From the NCBI GenBank assembly GCA_963817945.1, contig CAWFQH010000001.1:434001-498000 (forward strand): DNA of 64,000 bases. Reading direction: 5' to 3'. Position numbers and translations under genes: made by a program. Positions 34,813 to 43,463 of this stretch are shown here, in pieces (within the stretch, counting starts at the first letter, position 1; each line of letters starts with the position of its first letter). Below the pieces are notes generated by a model. The model searched no databases. It worked only from the letters and a program-made list of their open reading frames with translations, and was not told where the DNA came from. Source of the DNA: VRUE01 sp963817945. GTDB taxonomy: Bacteria; Actinomycetota; Thermoleophilia; Solirubrobacterales; 70-9.

Positions 34813-35736
34813 CTATGGAGTTTTCCAGGCGCTGCCTGGGAAAGGCGTCGCGAAGGTGGCACGCGAGGAGCGCTCGGCGCGATGCGTCCCCACCGGGACC
34901 GCGTCGACGCCGGTGACTTTGACCGTGTAGCGGTCGCCGCTCGACTCGAGCACGTACTCGAGCAGGGCGCCCGGCGCCACTTCCAGTAGTTCGCAGACCT
35001 CGCCGCGGGTGACGCAGCCGAATTCGCCGACGATCGCCTTGACGTCGTGGGAGACGAGGAAGAAGAGCCGTTCCTTCTCGAAGTTGGCTCCCATCGTCGT
35101 CACGACCGGCTTCTTCTTCCCCGGCAGCTGGGTCAGGACCGGCACGTTGCGCCGGACTTCCAGCTCGCCCCGTTCTTCACGGCCGTCGGCCGTGACCTTC
35201 GTGCGCTGGATCTGGATATCGATCACGAGTTCGTACTGGACCGGCTCGCTCGCATTCGAATCCTCTTCGGTATCGGTGCCGGGCTCCCCGGAGACGGCTT
35301 CTTCTTCGACCACGGTCTCGGCGCCCTCGGTCGATCCCCCGCCGACGGTCGTCGCCGAAACCGAGCTGACGGCGGAGCTCTCGAGCTGCACGTCCTCGGG
35401 CAGACCCGTGTAGCGCTGCTTGAAGGGATTGGTCGGCGAGCGGCCGCGCAGTCGCTTGCGGTAGTCGCGCAGCGGCGGCTTGGCCTCAACGACGGCGAGG
35501 CGCGAGTCATCGACGATTTCCAGGCGTGCCGCTTCGGCCGCTTCCTCGGGCGCCATCGACGGCGGCATAGGTTCCTCCGAGCCGCCGAGCAGGAACGGCA
35601 CCGCAGCGGTCGCCACGACGACCAGCGCCAGGATCGGCAACAGGCGCCGATCGCGAAGGTCCTGGTAGAGGTCCGCCAGCGCCTGCGGCACCTTGACGTC
35701 CGGCTTTTTCAGCTCCGGGCCCTTCAGTCGCCTCAT
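34813..35736 (-). CDS. Type IV pilus assembly protein, PilP-position
   Basis: The 307-aa product has a short cytoplasmic N-terminus, one membrane helix near residues 33-50 (LLPILALVVVATAAVPFLL), and a long periplasmic or extracytoplasmic part with an acidic linker (EGAETVVEEEAVSGEPGTDT) and a beta-rich C-terminal domain (YELVIDIQIQRTKVTADG, RLFFLVSHDVKAIVGEFGCV). No strict PilP homology is visible, but it is the last gene of pilM-pilN-pilO in the place of PilP and its ATGA overlaps the pilO stop. Role inferred from position. Confidence 0.65.
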   Translation of the reverse strand: MRRLKGPELKKPDVKVPQALADLYQDLRDRRLLPILALVVVATAAVPFLLGGSEEPMPPSMAPEEAAEAARLEIVDDSRLAVVEAKPPLRDYRKRLRGRSPTNPFKQRYTGLPEDVQLESSAVSSVSATTVGGGSTEGAETVVEEEAVSGEPGTDTEEDSNASEPVQYELVIDIQIQRTKVTADGREERGELEVRRNVPVLTQLPGKKKPVVTTMGANFEKERLFFLVSHDVKAIVGEFGCVTRGEVCELLEVAPGALLEYVLESSGDRYTVKVTGVDAVPVGTHRAERSSRATFATPFPGSAWKTP

Positions 35737-36485
35737 GGCGTCGCTCCGATCGTGGTCGCGGCAGGGGTGGCTGCCGGGGGCGCGGTCGCGGTGGCCCCGC
35801 CGGTGACGCCCCCGCTCGGCGGCGTCAGGTAGGTGGTCAGCGAGAAGCTCGCCTGCAGGGCCGGGAAGCCGAGTTCCGGGTCGGCCTCGAGCGAGAAGCC
35901 GTCGATCGTCAGCAGGCGCCCGTCGACGACGACCTCGTTCTGGTCGTTGGTGTTGACCAGCTTGTCGAAGCCCTTGATGAAGTCGGCGATCTGGAAGAAG
36001 TTGCCGTCGAAGGTGACCGTGTAGGGCATCACGCCCAGTCCCGCCGGGCCGACCGTTGCCCCGAGCGGCAGCAGCGAGGCGGCCACCTCGGTGGCGGAAA
36101 CGGGCGTCCCTCCTGGAACGGGGGCAGGCGCCGCGGCCGCTTCGCCTGCGCCGGACTCTGGCGCGAGCTGGATCTCGCGGAAGGTCGCGCCGGCATGGTC
36201 GGAGATCCGGTTCACCTGCACCAGGAGCGAGGCGACGTCGTCGTCGCTGGGCACGGCCTTGCCGAGCACGACGAGGCGCTGGTAATCGGCGGGGAACTCC
36301 GCCCGCGCGGCTTCGCCGTCGGCCACTTCGGCTTCGTGCTGCGCCACGGACGCGCGCAAGACCTCGACCTGTGCGCCGAGTTTCTTCGCTTCGTCGCGCT
36401 TGGGGCTGAGCAGCATCGTCCAGAAGGCGAAGCCGAGCACAGCCAGGACGACCGTCGCGACGACCGCCTTGTTGGTCGCATTCAT
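35733..36485 (-). CDS. pilO: Type IV pilus inner-membrane alignment protein PilO
   Basis: PilO has one N-terminal membrane helix, a coiled-coil, and a ferredoxin-like domain; it dimerises with PilN. The 250-residue product shows KAVVATVVLAVLGFAFWTM, then a heptad region (EAKKLGAQVEVLRASVAQHEAE) and the conserved LLVQVNRISDHAGATFREIQL and YTVTFDGNFFQIADFIKGFDKLV. Start ATG 36485 is preferred over GTG 36497 because GAGGTG then lies about 8 bp upstream. Its C-terminal tail is low-complexity (Ala/Pro/Thr). Ends in an ATGA overlap with the next gene. Confidence 0.9.
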   Translation of the reverse strand: MNATNKAVVATVVLAVLGFAFWTMLLSPKRDEAKKLGAQVEVLRASVAQHEAEVADGEAARAEFPADYQRLVVLGKAVPSDDDVASLLVQVNRISDHAGATFREIQLAPESGAGEAAAAPAPVPGGTPVSATEVAASLLPLGATVGPAGLGVMPYTVTFDGNFFQIADFIKGFDKLVNTNDQNEVVVDGRLLTIDGFSLEADPELGFPALQASFSLTTYLTPPSGGVTGGATATAPPAATPAATTIGATP

Positions 36486-36498
36486 CTGCAGCTTCACC

Positions 36499-37251
36499 TC
36501 AGCCGCCTTCCGTGGGTTCGGTGGTGGGCGTCGTGGTCGCGGTCACCGGGGCGGCTTCGCCGGTCGCTGCCGAGCTCGGCACCGGTGCCGCATCGAAGGC
36601 GGCGACGATCTCGAACTTGACGATTGAAGGTCGGGTGCGACACTCGTCATCGCTCGAGTCGCCGCCGCCGCCGGAACCGCCGCCGCTGTTGCCTTTCTCT
36701 GGCAGTTCCGACGATCCGACCGCGACGCGGGTGACGCCGTCGATGTCCTTCAACGCCGTCACGAACCCGGCAACTGCCTCCTGGCCCTTGGCGCAGCCGG
36801 TCAGTTGAAGGGCCGGCCCGGGCGCCGCGCCGCGCAGGTTGGAATCGCCCGACCCGCCCTCGACGCTGACCCCCGGCGCGGCCGTGGCCGTAAGACCGAC
36901 CAGCCAGACGTCCTCCGGCAGGACGAGCGCCAGTTCGCGCATCACCCGCTCCCAGTCGAAACGGCTGTCGGCGAGGCTGGCAACGGTCGCGACTCGCTGC
37001 TCGCTGAGATTGCGAAACTCGACATATGCTGCGAGGCTTTCGGCCTTGGCCTTGGCCGCGGCGTCCTTTACTTGGAGCCGAACCACCTCCCCTTCGCGCT
37101 CGGCGATCTGGTTGTCGACCAGCACCAGAGCAGTGACCCCAGCGAGCAGTACGACGAAGGCGGCAACCAGCACGTAGACCACCGGGCCGCTGCGCAGCGG
37201 CGCCTGCTCCCCGCGGCGCTCCTCCGCCGGTATCAGGTTGACGGGGCGCAC
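36499..37251 (-). CDS. pilN: Type IV pilus protein PilN
   Basis: PilN links cytoplasmic PilM to PilO. The first residues MRPVNLIPAEERR are the conserved PilM-binding motif of PilN. A membrane helix follows at about residues 23-46 (VVYVLVAAFVVLLAGVTALVLV), a coiled-coil (EREGEVVRLQVKDAAAKAKAE), and a ferredoxin-like domain (LALVLPEDVWLVGLTATA). A Gly/Ser-rich insert (SGGGSGGGGDSSDD) interrupts the last domain. ATG 37251 immediately follows pilM's stop. Confidence 0.92.
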   Translation of the reverse strand: MRPVNLIPAEERRGEQAPLRSGPVVYVLVAAFVVLLAGVTALVLVDNQIAEREGEVVRLQVKDAAAKAKAESLAAYVEFRNLSEQRVATVASLADSRFDWERVMRELALVLPEDVWLVGLTATAAPGVSVEGGSGDSNLRGAAPGPALQLTGCAKGQEAVAGFVTALKDIDGVTRVAVGSSELPEKGNSGGGSGGGGDSSDDECRTRPSIVKFEIVAAFDAAPVPSSAATGEAAPVTATTTPTTEPTEGG

Positions 37252-37253
37252 GG

Positions 37254-38336
37254 TTAAACCTCCAGCGCCAGTCCGTAAGGAAGCGTCAGTCGTGCGGCGG
37301 CGTTGTCATCGAGCCCGGCGAGCGCCTGCGGCCTAGAGACGAGGATGGGCAGCCCGAGCCCCTGCATCCGATCGGCGAGGCCTGCGATGGCGCTGCCGGC
37401 ACCGCAGAGGACGATTCTTTCCACCGGTACCGCCCCCTCCTGGGCGCCGTAGTAGTCGAGGGAGAGCCGCAGCTCGTCCATCAAGGCGGAGACGCCGTCC
37501 TCCAATGCGCGCCTCGACTCGGCCACCACCTCTGCGTCTCCCTCGATCTCCTCGAGCGGTCTCTCCAGGCCGACGTGCTGGAGCCACTGCGTAGCACCGT
37601 CGGCGTCGAGGCCGCGTGAGCTCGCCAGGGCGGCGGAGATCGCCTCCAGCCCGACGTGCGAGACGCGGGTGAAGAGGCAGGCCCGGCCGCGTGCGACCGC
37701 AAGGTTCGTGACGTCGCCGACGTTGCAGTACAGCACCGTCGCGCTCGGCCGCGATCCGGCCTCCGCCGCCTCGACCCTCTCCACACCGGCGTCCGCCAGG
37801 GCGCGGATCATCCCGAAGGCCGAGAGGTCGACTCCGACGGGTTCCAACCCAGCGCGCCGAATGGGAGCGAGAAAGGACGAGACCATGTCGCGGCGGGCGG
37901 CGACGACGACCACGTCGAGCTGGGGAGAAGCGCCCTCCTCGGCTGCGACGCCGCCGACGACCTGGTGCTCGAGCACCGCCTGGTCGAGCGGCATCGGCAT
38001 CTGCTCCTGGGCCTGGAAGCGAACGGCGGCCTCCATCTCCTTCGGATCCTCGATCGCCGGCAACCGCATGGTGCGGACGACGACGCGCTGGTTGCCGACG
38101 CCGAGCCGCACCTGCTTGGACAGCTTGTGCTCGGCGAAGAGCGCCTTCAGGGCGGTTGCCAGTCTGTCGCCGTCGAGGACCTCGCCCTCGTGGAAGGCGC
38201 CGGGCGCTAGCGGCCCGATGGCCGATGCGGTCATCTGCGCCGAGCCGTTGGTGCGAACTTCGGTCGCCGCGATACTGCCGGCCTCAATGTCGAGGCCGAC
38301 GACGGTTCCGCTCTTCTTCTGCCTGGAAAGTTGCAT
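37254..38336 (-). CDS. pilM: Type IV pilus assembly ATPase-fold protein PilM
   Basis: The 360-aa cytoplasmic actin-fold protein binds the PilN N-terminus. Start of the fold is TVVGLDIEAGSIAATEV; other marks are RTMRLPAIEDPKEMEAAVRFQAQEQMPMPL and the second nucleotide loop VLCGAGSAIAGLADRMQ. ATG 38336 is the first codon before conserved sequence; the frame upstream is not coding. It is followed by pilN at 2 bp and preceded by a terminator for the prepilin peptidase transcript, so it probably has its own promoter in the 139-bp gap. Confidence 0.93.
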   Translation of the reverse strand: MQLSRQKKSGTVVGLDIEAGSIAATEVRTNGSAQMTASAIGPLAPGAFHEGEVLDGDRLATALKALFAEHKLSKQVRLGVGNQRVVVRTMRLPAIEDPKEMEAAVRFQAQEQMPMPLDQAVLEHQVVGGVAAEEGASPQLDVVVVAARRDMVSSFLAPIRRAGLEPVGVDLSAFGMIRALADAGVERVEAAEAGSRPSATVLYCNVGDVTNLAVARGRACLFTRVSHVGLEAISAALASSRGLDADGATQWLQHVGLERPLEEIEGDAEVVAESRRALEDGVSALMDELRLSLDYYGAQEGAVPVERIVLCGAGSAIAGLADRMQGLGLPILVSRPQALAGLDDNAAARLTLPYGLALEV

Positions 38337-38385
38337 TGTGGGGCTTGGTCGTGGGCACGCTGGGCGCGCCCGCCCTCTCCCAATC

Positions 38386-38413
38386 GACAAAAGGGCGCCA
38401 AACCTTTCGCCCT
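38386..38413 (-). terminator. Rho-independent terminator after prepilin peptidase gene
   Basis: On the minus strand AGGGCG pairs with CGCCCT across a 10-base loop and is followed by TTTTGTCG. It lies about 60 bp after the pilD stop, splitting the pilus locus into two transcripts. Confidence 0.6.
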
Positions 38414-38475
38414 GCAATTACTCATTTCTGGGAGAACATGGACGGCTGTGCGAGCCGCCTCTCCGCCCCAACTAG

Positions 38476-39234
38476 CTAGAAGGTGCCGAGATACCAGTCG
38501 ACCAGCTCATCGCCGGCGAAAAGACCGACGACGCCGCCGAGGGCGAGGAAGGGCCCGAAGGGAATCGCGCGCTTGCGCGCCCCGGCCCCGTAGCGGGCGA
38601 TCATCGCCAGCCCGACCAGCGACCCGGCCAGCAGCGCGACGAGGATCGCCGGCGCGACGTCGCGGCCGAGGAAGAGACCCATCGTCGCGGCCAACTTGAC
38701 GTCGCCAAGACCCATCCCGCTGGGATAGGCGAGCGCAGCTGCGAGCAGCAGGCCCCCCGCCGCCAGCGCTGCGATCCCCCGCTCCGGCAGGCTCGCCGGG
38801 TCCGTCGGCACGACTATCGCGACGGCGAGGACCGCTGCCACGAGCAGGATCTTGTTGGGGATGATCCGGCGCTCGAGGTCGGTCAGGGTGATCGCGACCA
38901 GCATCGTCACGAAGACCAGGCCGAGCGCGATCTCGGCTGCATCGCCAGACAGGATCACAGCGGTGGCGGCGTAGAGAAGCCCGACGCTCAGCTCGGTCAG
39001 CGGGTAGCGGGGTGAGATCGCGGCGCCGCAGCAGCGCGCCCTCCCTCTCAGCAGCAGCCAGGAGACGAGCGGCACGTTGTCGTAGGCGGCAATCTGCGCG
39101 CCGCAGGCGGGACAGCGCGAACGCCCGCCGACGACCGACTCGCCGCGCGGCAGCCGGTGGGCGACGACGGTCAAGAAGCTGCCGGCCAGAAGGCCGGCGA
39201 GGAAGCAGAAGATGGCGGTCGCGGTCGTGTCCAT
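38476..39234 (-). CDS. pilD: Prepilin peptidase (PilD-like)
   Basis: The 252-aa multi-span membrane protease removes the leader of prepilins and methylates the new N-terminus. The two aspartates of the aspartyl protease are in LTDLERRIIPN and SGMGLGDVKLA. The cytoplasmic zinc domain has CPAC and CC in the expected loop (SRCPACGAQIAAYDNVPLVSW ... RGRARCCGAAI). About eight hydrophobic segments. It processes the four prepilins encoded upstream (FTLIELL motifs). Last gene of the pilA-distal transcript before the terminator. Confidence 0.94.
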   Translation of the reverse strand: MDTTATAIFCFLAGLLAGSFLTVVAHRLPRGESVVGGRSRCPACGAQIAAYDNVPLVSWLLLRGRARCCGAAISPRYPLTELSVGLLYAATAVILSGDAAEIALGLVFVTMLVAITLTDLERRIIPNKILLVAAVLAVAIVVPTDPASLPERGIAALAAGGLLLAAALAYPSGMGLGDVKLAATMGLFLGRDVAPAILVALLAGSLVGLAMIARYGAGARKRAIPFGPFLALGGVVGLFAGDELVDWYLGTF

Positions 39235-39307
39235 TCGCCGTCGGGGCAGGAGGTTCCCGCGCCCATCGGCGGATCTACCGCCGCAGCTGAGGCGCGCACG
39301 CCCGCTC

Positions 39308-40705
39308 TCAGACGCCCGGCGGTTTCGCGCCCGCCGTCTCGAGCTGGAGGCGGCTGTCGAAGCTGGGCTCGTCGTAGAGGAATTGGAGTCCCCCGGTCTG
39401 CGTTCCGTCGCCGACGCTCAGCGCCAGTCCCAGGCGCGAGCCCTCTGGCAGCGCCAAAGCGCCACCCTCCTCGGCGTGGCCGAAGCTGAGCGGCAGCGAG
39501 ATCTCGGTCCAGCCCGGGGTGGGCCAGGTGGTAGCGAAGTGATCGAAGTGGAGGCTCAGCGGCGGGCCGAGGTTGAACACCAGGGTGTCGGTGATCGTCT
39601 CCTCCTCGTAGGTCCTGAGGAAGAGCCAGGCGCACACCTCCCCTTGGTAGACGCCGGCGGCGATCGTCCGCGTCCAGAGGCTGAGGGTGCCGTCGCCGGT
39701 GAGCAGGACGTCGTCGTCGCCTTCGGTCGCCGGCATCGGAGGCGTCACCCAGCGATGGACTTTCTGGAAGGCAGCTGCGTCGGCGTCCGGTTCGGTCGCG
39801 ACCCCGCGTGCGAGGTCGGTCGCCGCGCTCGAGGCGCAGTCGGGACCGGGAAGCATCTGCAGGCCCTCCTCCCCTTCGGGCTGCCCGACGTCGCTGGCGT
39901 AATCGTCTTTGACGTCTACTTCCCCTGGGGGCGTCGAAGTCCACAGCAGGTCGGGCGCGCCCGGGACGTTGCCGAACTGGGCGCCGTCGGCGCAGTCGCC
40001 ACGGGTGTTGTGGCTGAGGTGGTTCGTTCTCACGGCCGGGTGTTCCTGGCGTTCGCCCTGGTTGCAGGTCGTATCGGTCAGGTTGAGGATCCAGGAGATC
40101 GTGTCGTTCCCCCCGGGTTCCTGCTCCGGGAAGGTGGACGGTTCGGCGTCGGGGTCGACCACCTGGCCCTGCACTTCCTGGTAGCGGCGCACTCCACCCG
40201 AAGCGGTTTCGTCGAGTCTGACCGCGATCACTACGCGCTTCAGGTGTTTTCCGTCGGCGCAGAGAGAGGAGGGACAGGTATCCCAGACGACGTAGCGGTA
40301 GACGTCGCCTTTGACCTCGCCGATCTGGAATGGGGTCGGTCCGGGAACGACGGTCCCGCCTTCGATCGTCTCGCCGCCGCTGGTGCCGCCGTTGTAGACG
40401 AGCGGTTTGAGCCCGGTGCCGTTGCGGCCGGTGTAGAAGAAGCTGGTGCTAGCGACGCGCGAGCCCGGGCTTTCCGGATCGCTGTCATGGGCCGGCAGGG
40501 TGGCCAATGCGAGTTTCGCGTACGGCAGCTGCCGCAGTTTCTCGACCTCAGCTTGCAGGACGTTGGAGACGACCTGGCTCTGCTCGGCCCGGAAGGTGTT
40601 GCGGGTCGCCGCGTCGACGATGCCGAGCACGCCGAGCCCCCCGACGATCAGGATCATCGCGGCGACCATCACCTCGACGATCGTCATCCCGTCCTCGCGC
40701 CTCAT
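39308..40705 (-). CDS. Minor pilin-like protein with prepilin N-terminus
   Basis: The 465-aa product starts MRREDGMTIVEVMVAAMILI, a class III-like cleavage motif (G|MTIVEV) with Glu at +5 followed by a hydrophobic helix, so it is probably assembled into the pilus. The large C-terminal domain is Thr/Gly-rich and may be beta-sheet (HVRTNHLSHNT...). It resembles large PilV-type or GspJ-like minor pilins but without clear family assignment. Its ATG overlaps the preceding gene (ATGA). Co-transcribed with the two other minor pilins and pilD. Confidence 0.8.
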   Translation of the reverse strand: MRREDGMTIVEVMVAAMILIVGGLGVLGIVDAATRNTFRAEQSQVVSNVLQAEVEKLRQLPYAKLALATLPAHDSDPESPGSRVASTSFFYTGRNGTGLKPLVYNGGTSGGETIEGGTVVPGPTPFQIGEVKGDVYRYVVWDTCPSSLCADGKHLKRVVIAVRLDETASGGVRRYQEVQGQVVDPDAEPSTFPEQEPGGNDTISWILNLTDTTCNQGERQEHPAVRTNHLSHNTRGDCADGAQFGNVPGAPDLLWTSTPPGEVDVKDDYASDVGQPEGEEGLQMLPGPDCASSAATDLARGVATEPDADAAAFQKVHRWVTPPMPATEGDDDVLLTGDGTLSLWTRTIAAGVYQGEVCAWLFLRTYEEETITDTLVFNLGPPLSLHFDHFATTWPTPGWTEISLPLSFGHAEEGGALALPEGSRLGLALSVGDGTQTGGLQFLYDEPSFDSRLQLETAGAKPPGV

Positions 40706-41277
40706 GCTTCGTCCTCGAAGTTGCGGAGGGCGACGCCGTCTTCCAGGGTGAACGGCTCTCCGTCATCGGTCTCGAAGGAGAACGTGACGCCGACATAGGT
40801 GGGATCGCCTGCCGCGGGCAGGTAAGCGAAGACCGCGGAGCTGGCGAGGCCGCTGGCGACCGTGACCGTTGGGCCGGGCGCCGTCCCGTTGGGCTGAGCG
40901 ACGACACGAGTACAGGCCGTGGCGGAGCATTCGTAGGTGACGCGACAGGGAATCGAGGTGCTCGCCGCCGCACCCCCACAGGTGGACTCCTTGACGTAGG
41001 TGACGATCGCCAGCTGGCTGGAGGTATGTGCAGGCGTCGCCGGGATTTCCAGCCCTTGGCGAAGCTCGCGCGTGATGCGATCGACCGTGACCCGGGCTTG
41101 CTGGATCGCAGTCACCTGCGAAGCCGTGCGGGGATCGCTGCGGATTCCGCTCATGAAGATCGTCAGCCCGCCGCCGACCACGACCAGGCCGACCGCCGTC
41201 GCCACCAGCAGCTCGATCAGCGTGAAGCCACCCTCGTCGCGGTGTAGCGCACCGGCCCCGTGCCGCACCCGTCGCAT
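40702..41277 (-). CDS. Minor pilin (PilW-like)
   Basis: The 191-aa protein has EGGFTLIELLVATAVGLVVVGGGLTIFMSG, a G|FTLIELL cleavage site, Glu at +5 and a helix that inserts in the pilus core. The rest fits PilW/GspJ-type minor pilins (RTASQVTAIQQARVTVDRITRELRQG, an alpha-spine, then strands with cysteines CGGAAASTSIPCRVTYECSATACTR). Its stop overlaps the next gene's start. It is expected to prime pilus assembly. Confidence 0.88.
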   Translation of the reverse strand: MRRVRHGAGALHRDEGGFTLIELLVATAVGLVVVGGGLTIFMSGIRSDPRTASQVTAIQQARVTVDRITRELRQGLEIPATPAHTSSQLAIVTYVKESTCGGAAASTSIPCRVTYECSATACTRVVAQPNGTAPGPTVTVASGLASSAVFAYLPAAGDPTYVGVTFSFETDDGEPFTLEDGVALRNFEDEA

Positions 41278-41281
41278 CGGC

Positions 41282-42712
41282 TCAGCACCCCGCGTTGGGA
41301 GGGCTCGCCGTCACGGCGCTGCATTCGACGAAGCGGTAGGGCTCGTAATGAGCGGCCGTCTCCGGAATTTCCACTCCCGGAAGTTCGAAGCTTTCGGACC
41401 CTTTGGCCGACCAGATTTCGGCGTTCGAATCGAGATGGATCGACTTGCCCGCGAGCGCGCCGCAGAATTTCGAGTTGCTGTCCAGATCGATGTCGCTGCG
41501 CGGTGCGTAGACGACGAAGTTCTGGTCGCAGGGGCCGTTGACGGACGTATTGCTGTTGAGCTGGATTTTCGTCTGCAGGCTTTCGGAGCCGACGAACAGC
41601 ATCGCCACGCTGATCGGATTGCCGGTGGACGAGGTGATCCGCGAGTTGGACTGGAGGTCGAGCTGGGTGACACCCGAAGGCTGTTTGCAGGCCTCCGGCG
41701 AGTCGAAGTAGATGGTCACGCTCTGGCCGGGCGCGATGTAGAGCGCGCTGTTGCTGTTCAGGGTCAGCTTGCAGAAGCTGTAGACCGAGCCTCCCAAGGT
41801 GACGCTGCTGTTGCCGTCGACGCGGAGCTCGCGGGCGCCGCAGGTTTTCGTCGTTTGCCCGTCGGCCCGGACGCCGTTCCAGCAGGCGTCGGCCTTGTTG
41901 TCGCCGACCGTGTCTTTGGCGAAGAAGCGGCCGTTGTCGTTATTGGTCGCGGCGTCGCCCTGGTTGACCGGCGGCAGAGTCAGTTCCTGCTGCAGGACGG
42001 TGGTTGATTTCGATTTGCAGTTGGCGTCCGAGTAGTAGCCGGCGTTGCTGCTTTCCAGTTTCATTTCTTTGCCGATGCCGACGCTCGCCTGCCCGCACTG
42101 CTTGGCGTTGGATTTGAGTTTGAGATGGCCATTGGTCGCGGTGCCGGTATGGATCAGCGCATTGGAGTCGAGGGTCATGTCGTTCAGCGAGAGAACGCCG
42201 GCGGTTGCGAACGGCCCGCCGCCGCTCGAGCCCTCGTCGGAGAGGCTCGAGGCCAATACCTGCACTCGCCGGGTGGTTCCGTTCACGGTGCCCTGCGAGA
42301 CGATCTCCACGCACTCGACTTCGTTGCCGACTTCGCATTCGGTGCCGCTGGTCTCACGCGCCCAGTAGGCGACGCTGCCGCCGTTGACCGACATGCCCGT
42401 CACGGGACCGCACCATTCGCCTTCCACGGATGCCGTACATGGGGGGACGCCTCGGTTGAAGTGGAGCAGGGCCTGGCTGACCCCGGACTCGGCGACCGAA
42501 AGCGCCGACTTTCCGCCTTGGTCGCGCACGGTGCCCTGCTGGCCCTGGACCGAGGTCATCACCGCGACGCCGGCCATCCCCAGCGCGGCCACCGTCATCA
42601 ACATTACGGTCGGGACCGCGAAGCCGCTCTCGGAGCCGAAGCGGCGACACGCAGCCCGGCAGTTCCGCCGGACCGAACTCAGCAGGAGAAGGGGTCGCGT
42701 GTGCATAGCCAT
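41282..42712 (-). CDS. PilX-like pilus-associated protein with a beta-solenoid of L-x-S-N repeats
   Basis: The 476-aa product has a basic N-terminus and a hydrophobic helix (FAVPTVMLMTVAALGMAGVAVM) as in PilX N-terminal domains, without a clear G|F prepilin site. From about residue 215 a repeat with the core L-x-S-N occurs at least seven times (LDSNALIHT, LKSNAKQ, LESSNAGY, LNSNSALY, LQSNSRIT, LNSNTSVN, LDSNSKF, LDSNAEI), a pattern expected for a right-handed parallel beta-helix. Ends with a C-terminal Cys pair. Start ATG 42712 has no strong ribosome site. Adhesin or tip protein is a reasonable guess. Confidence 0.78.
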   Translation of the reverse strand: MAMHTRPLLLLSSVRRNCRAACRRFGSESGFAVPTVMLMTVAALGMAGVAVMTSVQGQQGTVRDQGGKSALSVAESGVSQALLHFNRGVPPCTASVEGEWCGPVTGMSVNGGSVAYWARETSGTECEVGNEVECVEIVSQGTVNGTTRRVQVLASSLSDEGSSGGGPFATAGVLSLNDMTLDSNALIHTGTATNGHLKLKSNAKQCGQASVGIGKEMKLESSNAGYYSDANCKSKSTTVLQQELTLPPVNQGDAATNNDNGRFFAKDTVGDNKADACWNGVRADGQTTKTCGARELRVDGNSSVTLGGSVYSFCKLTLNSNSALYIAPGQSVTIYFDSPEACKQPSGVTQLDLQSNSRITSSTGNPISVAMLFVGSESLQTKIQLNSNTSVNGPCDQNFVVYAPRSDIDLDSNSKFCGALAGKSIHLDSNAEIWSAKGSESFELPGVEIPETAAHYEPYRFVECSAVTASPPNAGC

Positions 42713-42844
42713 ATGTCCGGTTCTTGATCGGGCGCAGCGAGCTTTTACTTGAGCGGTTCCCCACCAAACCGCGCTTCGCGTCGTCGAGCCCATCGGCCAA
42801 ATGTCCAGTGGGGCTTGAGATCCGGTCGAGGACCTCAATGAAGA

Positions 42845-42868
42845 AAGGCGGGCCCGAAGGCCCGCCTT
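42845..42868 (-). terminator. Terminator of the pilA transcript
   Basis: A perfect 10-bp stem AAGGCGGGCC / GGCCCGCCTT with a 4-base loop lies 48 bp after the pilA stop. On the minus strand it is followed by TCTTCATT. It separates abundant pilA message from the minor pilin genes. Confidence 0.75.
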
Positions 42869-42916
42869 CCTAACTTCTCTTGCCGCTTAGTCAGCAGCGT
42901 TCCAAGTGCTGCCTGC

Positions 42917-43393
42917 TTAGGGTGCTTCGTCGTTCGAAGCGGCCCAGTTGCCGTCCTCGGGACAGCCAGCAGTTCCCTTGGTTTCACAATCGGAATCAAG
43001 GACGCCTGCGTCCGTGCGGCTGATCATGAATTCCTGTCCTTCTACCTCCGAGTTGACCTGCACGGTGTAGGTTTTTACCTCCGTAAGCGGTTCCTGCAGA
43101 TCGGCGTCGTTGAGCGACGGCTCGATCGCTTTCAGGTCATCAGCCGTGGCACCGTCGTAGGAGCCGGCGTGATCGGTTGCGTAGGTCTCGATCGCGGTCT
43201 GGGCGGTACGCGCCGCGGCCTTGGCCTGAGCGTCGGTGCCCTTGTCCCTCTGGTTGAAGAAGGACGGAATCGCGATCGCGGCGAGGATGCCGAGGATCAA
43301 CATGACGACCAGGAGCTCGATGAGCGTGAAGCCCGCCTCCCTGTCGCCGCTGAGCCGGGCACTCATACGCGCCCGGAGATTCTGGAGAAACAT
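42917..43393 (-). CDS. pilA: Major type IV pilin (type IVa)
   Basis: The 158-aa prepilin has a 21-residue leader ending EAG|FTLIELLVVMLILGILAAIA, with Glu at +5 as required for assembly and methylation, then an alpha-spine (FFNQRDKGTDAQAKAAARTAQ). The C-terminal globular part has one Cys pair (CETKGTAGC). Start 43393 follows AGGAGG at 6-7 bp. Transcript carries a c-di-GMP-I riboswitch in its leader and its own terminator, which suits a separately regulated, strongly expressed subunit. Confidence 0.95.
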   Translation of the reverse strand: MFLQNLRARMSARLSGDREAGFTLIELLVVMLILGILAAIAIPSFFNQRDKGTDAQAKAAARTAQTAIETYATDHAGSYDGATADDLKAIEPSLNDADLQEPLTEVKTYTVQVNSEVEGQEFMISRTDAGVLDSDCETKGTAGCPEDGNWAASNDEAP

Positions 43394-43463
43394 TAGAGAC
43401 CTCCTGTGGTCCTAATCGTTTGAGCCAGAGCCCCGTCGCGTGAAGCCACGTGGTGTCTGTCGA

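Noticed and set aside
38337..38475. A second c-di-GMP riboswitch before pilM (pattern GGGCGCCAAACC)
   Set aside because: The sequence forms a simple hairpin with a T-run on the minus strand and lacks the GCAAAGCC and 3' strands of the aptamer.
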